Below are positions 6,716 to 12,184 of a DNA stretch of 12,184 nucleotides, piece after piece. The translations under genes and the position numbers were made by a program. The notes beneath the pieces are model-generated. The model had not been told where the DNA came from and did no database searches. It was given only the letters and a program-made list of their open reading frames with translations. How positions within the stretch are numbered: the first letter of the stretch is position 1; each line of letters begins with the position of its first letter. The stretch covers positions 1-12,184 of the forward strand of contig CAJKSU010000073.1 of NCBI GenBank assembly GCA_905202605.1, given 5' to 3'. Source of the DNA: an uncultured Eubacteriales bacterium (GTDB lineage Bacteria > Bacillota > Clostridia > Oscillospirales > Oscillospiraceae).

Positions 6716-8734
6716 ATGCAGTATACCCGACTTTTTACCCCCATCCAAATCGGCTCGATGACCCTCAAAAACCGCATTGTCATGCCCGCCATGCACCATC
6801 TCTACACCGAAAACGGCTATGCCACCCCCCGCTTCAACGAATACTACTGGAAGCGTGTGGAGGGCGGCGCAGGGCTGATCATCGTCGGCTCCTGCCGGTT
6901 TGACGGCTATGGTGCAAAGGCCAACTCCATGTCTCTGGCGGACGATTCCACCATCCCCGGCTGGCAGGAATTTACGAAGGGCGTGCATGACCGGGGCGGC
7001 AAGGTCGCCGTACAGCTCTATCATGCGGGGCGCTATATGCCCAAGGCGGACGTTCCCTGCGGCGGCGATGCCCTGTCCCCCTCGGCAACCTTCGCCTCCT
7101 ATACGCGGGAGACTGCCCCGGAGATGACCCGTCAGCAGATTTTTGACCTACTGGAGGACTATGCCGCCGGTGCGCGCCGAGCGGTGGAAGCGGGCTTTGA
7201 CGCAGTGGAGATCAGCGCCTCCTCCGGGTATCTGCTCTGTCAGTTCCTCTCTCCGCTGACCAACCTCCGCACCGATGAATTCGGCGGCAGCTTTGAAAAC
7301 CGCTGCCGGTTCCCGCTGATGGTCATTGAGAAGGTCAAGGCCGTACTGGGCGATCAAACGCCCCTGATCCTGCGGCTGGGCGCAGACGATTTTGTTCCCG
7401 GCTCCAATACCCTTGACGATTCCATGGCCTTTGCCCCGCTGGCGGAGCAGGCCGGGGTGGATCTGTTCAACGTCACCGGCGGCTGGCATGAGACAAAGAT
7501 CCCCCAGCTCACCGGCGACCTGCCCAGAGGCGGCCTTTCCTATCTGGGCAAGGGCATCCGCTCGGTGGTATCCGTTCCGGTAATGATGTGCAACCGGGTG
7601 TCCGATCCCGCCACCGCCGAAAAGCTGCTGGCTCTGGGCCGGGCGGATCTGGTGGGGCTGGGCCGTCCGCTGATTGCCGATCCGGAGCTACCGAACAAGG
7701 CAAAATCCGGTCAGCCTGCGGAAATCCGTCCCTGCATGGCCTGCAATCAGGGCTGTCTTGCCAATACGTTTTTTGACCGCCCCATCACCTGTCTGGTCAA
7801 CGGCATCTGCGGCAGAGAGCTGCAATACCCCGTGCATCCGGCAGAGACACCCCGGCGTATTCTGGTGATTGGAGGCGGGCCGGCAGGCTGCGAGGCTGCG
7901 CTCCGCGCCGCCTCCCGCGGGCATCACGTGACCTTGATGGAGCAGTCTCCGGCGCTGGGCGGTCAGCTCCGGCAGGTGGTGAACATTCCCGCCCGTCAGG
8001 AATTCCGGGAACTGCTGAAATTCTACGAGGAGAACCTCCCCCGCGCCGGTGTTCAGGTTCTTCTGAACCGAGCCGCCGCACCGGAGGACACCCATGGCTA
8101 CGACAAGGTCATTGTCGCCACCGGCGGCAAGCCCAACCGCACCGTGCTTCCCACCGCCCCCGATGCCATTCCCGTCTATACCAGCCGTCAGGTGCTCACC
8201 GGTGAGATCATGCCCGGCAGACGTGTTGTGGTCATCGGCGGCAGCTATATCGGCTGCTTCACCGCCCAGTATCTCGCCCGTGAGGGCGCCATGTCCCCGG
8301 AGGAGCTGTTCTTCTCCATGACCCATCATTCCGATACCATGGAGCATATTCTGGATCGTCTTGACCATTCCGACCGCAGCGTTGTGCTGCTGGAGCAGGG
8401 CAAAAAGATCGGTCTGGGCTTTGAATCCGGCACCAGCTGGCCGGTGCTGGGCGAACTGGGGCGGCTGGGCGTTCCCTTCCTGAAAAATACGCTGGTCACC
8501 GCCATCACCGCCACCGGCGTAGACGCCACCGAAACCAAAAAGGACGGCACCCAAGTTACCCGCCATTATGACGCAGACTGCGTGGTTGTTGCCTCCGGTG
8601 TACATGCCGACGACAGCCTCACCCCGGCACTGCTTGCTTCCGGCGTAGATGCGGTTTCCATTGGAAACTGTCATCAGCTTGGAAAGGCCATTCAGGCCAT
8701 TCAGGCGGGCACGGAGCTTGGCCTGACCATCTGA
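6716..8734 (+). CDS. FadH/BaiCD-type flavin and 4Fe-4S oxidoreductase (Old Yellow Enzyme family, NADH:flavin oxidoreductase)
   Basis: At 672 residues it matches the length of 2,4-dienoyl-CoA reductase. Residues about 1-335 form the FMN-binding TIM barrel: F-T-P-I-Q-I-G-x-x-x-L-K-N-R at the start, Tyr172 in G-Y-L-L and His258 in G-W-H-E. Tyr172 and His258 match the FadH catalytic pair. Cys340, 343, 347 and 359 (C-x2-C-x3-C-x11-C) bind the 4Fe-4S cluster. A FAD Rossmann motif G-G-G-P-A-G lies at 386-391. A second nucleotide motif at 508-513 reads G-G-S-Y-I-G, with Ser where the middle Gly is usual. Electrons would pass NAD(P)H to FAD to 4Fe-4S to FMN to an activated C=C bond. The family also covers bile-acid (BaiCD/BaiH) and enoate reductases, so the substrate is not decided. 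TAAGGAGG (6699-6706) precedes the ATG by nine bases. It stands alone with its own terminator; no clear promoter was found in the 95-base upstream gap. Confidence 0.93.
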   Translation: MQYTRLFTPIQIGSMTLKNRIVMPAMHHLYTENGYATPRFNEYYWKRVEGGAGLIIVGSCRFDGYGAKANSMSLADDSTIPGWQEFTKGVHDRGGKVAVQLYHAGRYMPKADVPCGGDALSPSATFASYTRETAPEMTRQQIFDLLEDYAAGARRAVEAGFDAVEISASSGYLLCQFLSPLTNLRTDEFGGSFENRCRFPLMVIEKVKAVLGDQTPLILRLGADDFVPGSNTLDDSMAFAPLAEQAGVDLFNVTGGWHETKIPQLTGDLPRGGLSYLGKGIRSVVSVPVMMCNRVSDPATAEKLLALGRADLVGLGRPLIADPELPNKAKSGQPAEIRPCMACNQGCLANTFFDRPITCLVNGICGRELQYPVHPAETPRRILVIGGGPAGCEAALRAASRGHHVTLMEQSPALGGQLRQVVNIPARQEFRELLKFYEENLPRAGVQVLLNRAAAPEDTHGYDKVIVATGGKPNRTVLPTAPDAIPVYTSRQVLTGEIMPGRRVVVIGGSYIGCFTAQYLAREGAMSPEELFFSMTHHSDTMEHILDRLDHSDRSVVLLEQGKKIGLGFESGTSWPVLGELGRLGVPFLKNTLVTAITATGVDATETKKDGTQVTRHYDADCVVVASGVHADDSLTPALLASGVDAVSIGNCHQLGKAIQAIQAGTELGLTI

Positions 8735-8747
8735 TCACGCAATATCC

Positions 8748-8782
8748 TGCCGGACGGAGGAATGCCTTCGTCCGGCATTTTT
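8748..8782 (+). terminator. Rho-independent terminator of the oxidoreductase gene
   Basis: A 13-bp stem (8748-8760 with 8765-8777, one G-U pair), a four-base loop and five T (8778-8782) lie 13 bases after the stop codon. Confidence 0.93.
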
Positions 8783-8792
8783 CTCCACATTC

Positions 8793-8821
8793 TTTACAGA
8801 ACCCCAAATCTGTAGTATACT
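8793..8821 (+). promoter_or_regulatory. Sigma-A promoter of the zinc-ribbon membrane-protein gene
   Basis: TTTACA (8793-8798), a 17-base spacer and TATACT (8816-8821) make the best promoter match in the window. It begins 11 bases after the preceding terminator's T tract, so the gene is an independent unit. The leader would be about 25 bases. Confidence 0.85.
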
Positions 8822-8837
8822 TTTCCCATAGAATCAC

Positions 8838-8844
8838 AAGGAGG
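8838..8844 (+). promoter_or_regulatory. Ribosome binding site deciding the zinc-ribbon protein start
   Basis: AAGGAGG ends eight bases before the ATG at 8853. An in-frame GTG at 8844 lies on the site itself and is rejected as the start. Confidence 0.85.
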
Positions 8845-8852
8845 TGGCCTTT

Positions 8853-9857
8853 ATGGTATGCCCCAATTGCGGCGCTCCACTGGAAGATTTCGATGTTTTC
8901 TGTCCGAGCTGCGGCAAAGCCATTCAAAAGAATCCCGACGGCACCCTCGCCGCCGTTGACGCCCCCGCTTCCACGTCTGAGGATGCGGAAAAAGCGCCCC
9001 CGAAAAAAGTCGCAAAGCGGCTCTATCCGCCGGAGGATGCGGTCTCTCCAGTATCTAAGGACGCCGCTCCCCAGTCGAAGCCCACAACCGATTCCGAGAT
9101 CAATGAAAAAGGTCCTGCTGTCGCTCCGCCCGATCCGAAACCGGTAAAGCTCCCCGCATCTACGGCCAATACCGTCAACACCGGAATGCAGCCCGATCCA
9201 TGGCGCAAGCGGCTGATTATTCTTTCCAGCTGTCTGGTGATACTTGCCGCTGCAGCCATTGCCCTTGCCGTATTCTTCTATCTCAAAACAGACGGCCTGC
9301 AGGTACAGGCGCAGAAGGCACAGATGGAGAAAAGCGCCGCAGAAACCACGCTGGAGGACATGCAGTCACAGATGGACGCGTTGGATATCAAATATCAGGA
9401 TGCGCTAAGCGAAAGAGATGACCTGTCCGCTCAAGTAGATGACCTGAACGGACAAATTCGAGAAATGAAGTCCAGCGTCAGCCAGTCGGAATATGATAAA
9501 ACTGCGGCCGAAAAGGCACTGGAGGAGACACAGCAGGAGATGACCAGTCTTAATGACACAGTGGACGATCTAAATGGTCAGCTGACAGAAGCACAGTCGG
9601 CGCTGGAAACGGCGCAAAAGAACAATGAAGCGCTTCAGGCCACCAATGATACCTTGACCCGAGAAAACAGTGCCTATCAGGACGAGGTCGGCTTTTACGA
9701 CACCTATGTGGTCTTTGTGATGCTGGGCAGCGACACAAAGTATTATCACAAATACGACTGCAAGAATTTTACCAAGCAGAATTTTCTTGCTTACAGCACC
9801 AAGCTGGCGGAGGCCAACGGCTACTCCCCCTGCCCCATTTGCTGCAGCAGCAACTGA
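8853..9857 (+). CDS. Zinc-ribbon, single-pass membrane, coiled-coil protein with C-terminal Cys/His domain
   Basis: The product is 334 residues. At the N-terminus Cys3, Cys6, Cys17 and Cys20 form a C-P-N-C...C-P-S-C zinc ribbon. Residues about 28-115 are a low-complexity linker rich in Pro, Ala, Ser and Lys. A helix at about 121-144 follows W-R-K-R, which predicts the N-terminus inside and the rest outside the membrane. Residues about 148-277 are Glu/Gln/Asp/Leu-rich heptads, a long coiled coil. The C-terminal 50 residues carry Y-Y-H-K-Y-D-C (His299, Cys303) and G-Y-S-P-C-P-I-C-C (Cys327, 330, 331). That H-x3-C...C-x2-C order resembles Ada-like metal-binding domains. There is no enzymatic motif. 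The layout suggests a scaffold or sensor with a probable metal or disulfide site on each side of the membrane; this is inference. It has its own promoter and terminator. Confidence 0.88.
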   Translation: MVCPNCGAPLEDFDVFCPSCGKAIQKNPDGTLAAVDAPASTSEDAEKAPPKKVAKRLYPPEDAVSPVSKDAAPQSKPTTDSEINEKGPAVAPPDPKPVKLPASTANTVNTGMQPDPWRKRLIILSSCLVILAAAAIALAVFFYLKTDGLQVQAQKAQMEKSAAETTLEDMQSQMDALDIKYQDALSERDDLSAQVDDLNGQIREMKSSVSQSEYDKTAAEKALEETQQEMTSLNDTVDDLNGQLTEAQSALETAQKNNEALQATNDTLTRENSAYQDEVGFYDTYVVFVMLGSDTKYYHKYDCKNFTKQNFLAYSTKLAEANGYSPCPICCSSN

Positions 9858-9871
9858 CGGCGAACAGCCCG

Positions 9872-9915
9872 AAAGGACGGAAGAACGGATCAGCATCCGG
9901 TTCTCCCGTCCTTTT
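9872..9915 (+). terminator. Bidirectional hairpin terminator between convergent genes
   Basis: Arms at 9872-9890 and 9895-9914 pair with one mismatch and one bulged base around a four-base loop, followed by T at 9912-9915. On the minus strand the mismatch becomes a G-U pair and a short T run (9874-9872) follows. The element can therefore end both the zinc-ribbon gene and the SLH gene. Confidence 0.85.
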
Positions 9916-9931
9916 CTGTTATGGTCCCGGC

Positions 9932-12010
9932 TCAGCGCGCCTCATTTTCCTGCTTCCACTGCTTCTCCAGCGCCGCCCAGTCCCGATTTTCCTTCATCTG
10001 CGTCCACTTCTCACAGCTAAAGCTCTGTCCCTCCGGATACCGGTCCGTGCGCATATACTCGTGGGAATTGGTGGCCTCCTGCACCTCGTAATAGGGCCAC
10101 TTGCCCGTATTGGGGTTGTCGCTCCAGTTCATGACATCAGGATGAATGCCGTCCTGATCCACGACCCGCTCCAGCACACGGTTCACCAGCGTCATGGTTT
10201 CGGCTCTGGTGATGTTCTTTCCGGGGCGGAAGGTGCCGTCCGAATAGCCCTTGATCCAGCCCAGCTGTTCGGCCTTGACGATCTCCTTTGCGGCCCAGTA
10301 ATCCGCCGGGACATCGCTGAAGCTGGCGGTTCCCTCCACCGTCTGACTACAAAAGCGTGCCGCGATCACAGCAAACTGCGCACGTGTCACCGGCTCGCCG
10401 GGACGGAAGGTGCCGTCCGAATAGCCCTTGAGGATTCCCATATTGGTCAGGGTCGAAATGGCGTTGTTGCACCAGTCGGAATCCTGCACATCCGTGTAGG
10501 CGTTGGTAGACGCCCAATGCGCCTGACGGCTCTCTTCCGTGAGCAGACGGAAGAAGATCGTCGCCACCTCGGCACGGGTAATATTCCGGTAGGGGCGAAC
10601 GGTACCGTCGGTATAGCCGATGATATAGGCCGAATGGTCGCCCTTATCAAGATCCGGGGTTTTGTCCTCCTCCCACTTTGCATAAACGGTCCGATCTGCA
10701 TCCATGGTCACCTTGGTAACAGGCTGGGTCAGGGCCTCGTCCAGATACCAGCCCCGGAACGTAAAGCCGGGCTTCTCCGGGGTTTTGTCCAGAATTGCTT
10801 CCATCCCCTTGTCGTAGTGCTCCGGATCAAAGGCCGTGCCGCCGCGGGATTCATAGGTCAGCGTCACCTGCTCCGGCTTCGGAGTGATCTGCGCCACAGG
10901 AATGGGGAACGCATCCCGGATCATCGTCCCGTCATAGTGATAATTGAGCATGGCGTCCCGGTTCAGCGGGATCTCATACGGCTCGGATTCCTTGGCTCCG
11001 GTCCCATTCAGCCGCACCCGGTAGGTAAGGGTCACCTGACGGCTCAGTCCGTTCGCATTGTTCCAGTAGATGGTTCTGTGATCCTCGGACAGCCACACGT
11101 TGGAGTTTTCATAGCCCTCGCCGGACACAAGCACCGTATTGTCCCCATCCAGCACCAGATCCACGCCGTCGCCCATGGGGTCGCTGATCAGGCCCGCCAC
11201 CTTTGTGGTGATCTCATTCATCACGATCTTCAGCTCGTTGGCATTGTTTGCCGTGTAGCTCCCGTTGGACGAAGCCAGCGCCGTAAAGTCGCTGCTGCTG
11301 AAGGTAAAGCCTACGGTATACACCGTGCCGCCCTCGGCCTTGAATTTCCGGATTGCCTCGGTGGGGTAGCCGTCATCGGATTCGCCGTCCGCCACAATGA
11401 TCAGGACGTGGCTGCTTCCCACCTGAGTAAACTGCTCCAGCGCCTTCTCCGTCCCAAGGGTCAGGGGCGTGCCGCCGTTGCCCTTATTGATTTGGTCATA
11501 GCTGTCCGTGGCCTCCGCGTCATACACCCATTTCTGTCCATTATAGTGTCCGCCGAAGTAGGCATAGCGGACGGCATTTTCCTGCGTCTCCGAAAGATTC
11601 CCCACCACCGTGCGGATGGCTGCCTTGGCCTGAGTCAGGCGGCTGGGCGTTTTGCCCTGCTCCACCCGTTCACAGTAAATGCTGCCCTCCCGATGGTCGC
11701 AGTCCTTGCCCTCGCCGTCGGCACAGTAGTTCATGGAGCCGGAGGTATCCAGCAGAAACACCACCTCCGTGGGCTGTATGGAAACCGTCTCCTTCGCAGA
11801 CGCCGAAAGCGTCACCGTATATGTACCGTCTTCATTTTCCGCTGCCGTTTTGTGCAGCGTAATGTCCTCGCCGGAGCCTTCGGATTCGCTGCCAAAGCCA
11901 TAGCTCCGATCCTTCGGCTGTAGGATATCCTCCGACGCCGCCAGCGCCGCCGGTGCAACGCCCAGCAGCATACTGATACACAGCAGCCAGCTGATCACTC
12001 GCCTCTTCAA
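9932..12010 (-). CDS. Secreted VWA-domain surface protein with InlB-type repeat and three SLH domains
   Basis: The product is 692 residues from a TTG start at 12010, eight bases after AAAGGAGG. A signal peptide (basic M-K-R-R, then a hydrophobic core) probably ends at A-L-A near 22-25. A VWA domain (about 82-272) keeps its metal-ion site: D-T-S-G-S at 88-92, Thr181 in G-G-T-P and Asp208. A 30-residue insertion after the first motif holds Cys96, Cys104, His106 and Cys113. Residues 285-372 look like the beta-rich domain that follows VWA in pilin-type adhesins. An InlB/Listeria-Bacteroides repeat spans about 382-447 (F-R-G-W-Y-L-D, T-V-Y-A-K-W). SLH repeats lie near 457-490, 504-554 and 563-612, each with G-Y-x-D-G-T-x-R-P and I/V-T-R-A, and should bind secondary cell-wall polymer. 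A 75-residue charged, Trp-rich tail ends the protein. It is most likely an adhesin or matrix-binding surface protein; the ligand is unknown. Confidence 0.93.
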   Translation of the reverse strand: MKRRVISWLLCISMLLGVAPAALAASEDILQPKDRSYGFGSESEGSGEDITLHKTAAENEDGTYTVTLSASAKETVSIQPTEVVFLLDTSGSMNYCADGEGKDCDHREGSIYCERVEQGKTPSRLTQAKAAIRTVVGNLSETQENAVRYAYFGGHYNGQKWVYDAEATDSYDQINKGNGGTPLTLGTEKALEQFTQVGSSHVLIIVADGESDDGYPTEAIRKFKAEGGTVYTVGFTFSSSDFTALASSNGSYTANNANELKIVMNEITTKVAGLISDPMGDGVDLVLDGDNTVLVSGEGYENSNVWLSEDHRTIYWNNANGLSRQVTLTYRVRLNGTGAKESEPYEIPLNRDAMLNYHYDGTMIRDAFPIPVAQITPKPEQVTLTYESRGGTAFDPEHYDKGMEAILDKTPEKPGFTFRGWYLDEALTQPVTKVTMDADRTVYAKWEEDKTPDLDKGDHSAYIIGYTDGTVRPYRNITRAEVATIFFRLLTEESRQAHWASTNAYTDVQDSDWCNNAISTLTNMGILKGYSDGTFRPGEPVTRAQFAVIAARFCSQTVEGTASFSDVPADYWAAKEIVKAEQLGWIKGYSDGTFRPGKNITRAETMTLVNRVLERVVDQDGIHPDVMNWSDNPNTGKWPYYEVQEATNSHEYMRTDRYPEGQSFSCEKWTQMKENRDWAALEKQWKQENEAR
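10227..10254. repeat. 28-base direct repeat, copy 1 (SLH3 coding)
   Basis: This stretch is identical, base for base, to 10404-10431. It codes the K-G-Y-S-D-G-T-F-R-P core of the third SLH domain. Confidence 0.9.
10404..10431. repeat. 28-base direct repeat, copy 2 (SLH2 coding)
   Basis: This is the second copy of the repeat at 10227-10254, 177 bases away (59 codons, in frame). It codes the same core of the second SLH domain. Confidence 0.9.
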
Positions 12011-12018
12011 TTTCCTTT

Positions 12019-12026
12019 CCTCCTTT
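12019..12026 (-). promoter_or_regulatory. Ribosome binding site supporting a TTG start
   Basis: AAAGGAGG on the minus strand lies eight bases before TTG at 12010. No ATG or GTG is equally well placed ahead of the signal peptide, so TTG is taken as the start. Confidence 0.85.
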
Positions 12027-12034
12027 GAGCAGAT

Positions 12035-12062
12035 TAGATAGCCAAATATGCGCTAACTGCAA
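12035..12062 (-). promoter_or_regulatory. Likely promoter of the SLH/VWA gene
   Basis: On the minus strand TTGCAG (12062-12057) and TATCTA (12040-12035) have a 16-base spacer. The predicted start of transcription lies within a few bases of the ribosome site, giving an unusually short leader. A register shifted by two bases (TCTAAT, 18-base spacer) is also possible. Confidence 0.5.
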
Positions 12063-12095
12063 ATGTCTTGCCCTTCATACATTGGCACATTTGCA
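12058..12095. promoter_or_regulatory. Inverted repeat overlapping the SLH promoter -35 (candidate operator)
   Basis: TGCAAATGT (12058-12066) and ACATTTGCA (12087-12095) are perfect nine-base inverted copies separated by 20 bases. A further GCC/GGC pair (12070-12072 with 12084-12086) can extend the stem past a three-base bulge. The left arm overlaps the -35 hexamer. No T run follows, so a terminator is unlikely. Confidence 0.5.
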
Positions 12096-12184
12096 TCCAT
12101 ATATTACCACCTTCTGATAGAAAAAAAGGGCGCGAAAGGTCAGGCAAAAAAAATGTTTTTGGGAAAGAGTAGTAAGAGGTTTAC
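12096..12184. other. AT-rich upstream region, no gene recognised
   Basis: Two A runs (near 12121-12127 and 12146-12153) and otherwise unstructured sequence are seen. I see no open frame, stable hairpin or good promoter here. It probably belongs to the 5' region of the SLH gene or of an unseen neighbour. Confidence 0.5.

Noticed and set aside
7688..8674. 328-codon minus-strand frame inside the oxidoreductase gene
   Set aside because: The plus-strand frame carries the Fe-S and FAD motifs; the antisense product has no recognisable fold.
9839..11923. 694-codon open frame on the plus strand, opposite the SLH/VWA gene
   Set aside because: It is antisense to a gene with clear signal peptide, VWA and SLH domains. 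Its translation is His/Arg/Leu-rich with no recognisable domain, as expected for a GC-rich shadow frame.
12118..12160. A-rich runs as a terminator or origin-like element
   Set aside because: No stem adjoins the runs and there are no repeated iterons or DnaA-like boxes.
1..12184. CRISPR array, transposon ends, tRNA or riboswitch
   Set aside because: No regularly spaced repeats, transposase frame, cloverleaf or known riboswitch core was seen on reading both strands.

Overview
The window looks like chromosomal sequence from a GC-rich, Gram-positive gut-type clostridium, most likely of the Oscillospiraceae (Oscillibacter/Flavonifractor/Dysosmobacter-like). The reasons are AAGGAGG ribosome sites on most genes, a lipoprotein with a classical lipobox, an S-layer-homology (SLH) anchored surface protein whose SLH triplet has the form common in that family, a type III (CoaX-like) pantothenate kinase, and a clostridial Old-Yellow-Enzyme/FAD oxidoreductase. 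The taxon is inferred from family resemblance, not from a search. I see no insertion sequence, phage gene, tRNA, rRNA or CRISPR array, and no gene-free stretch longer than about 300 bases.

Layout. (1) 2-1549 (+) is the 3' part of a polytopic membrane protein resembling GT-C glycosyltransferases. It is followed by two hairpin terminators shared with the convergent neighbour. (2) 1657-3756 (-) encodes a lipoprotein that joins a propeller-like N-terminal half to an extracellular solute-binding domain, with no ABC permease or ATPase beside it. (3) 3850-4620 (-) is a CoaX-type pantothenate kinase with several altered active-site positions. (4) 4813-6003 (+) is coaBC. CoaX and CoaBC are transcribed divergently from two well-formed back-to-back sigma-A promoters. 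(5) 6000-6620 (-) is a tandem OB-fold single-stranded-DNA-binding protein whose stop codon overlaps that of coaBC. (6) 6716-8734 (+) is a 672-residue FadH-like flavin/iron-sulfur oxidoreductase with its own terminator. (7) 8853-9857 (+) is a zinc-ribbon / single transmembrane / coiled-coil / Cys-His protein with a near-consensus promoter. (8) 9932-12010 (-) is a secreted VWA + InlB-type repeat + 3xSLH surface protein starting at TTG. An inverted repeat overlaps its likely promoter.

The genes are mostly monocistronic and alternate in strand, with hairpin terminators at most gene ends. The only clear functional cluster is the coaX/coaBC pair, which nominally covers three of the five steps of CoA synthesis. 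The cell-surface genes are probably independent units. I did not find a defence system or a clearly new multi-gene system. The most worthwhile leads are the eroded CoaX active site, the hairpin directly ahead of the solute-binding lipoprotein gene, the two-sided Cys/His membrane protein, the Cys/His insertion in the VWA domain, and the promoter-overlapping inverted repeat upstream of the SLH gene.
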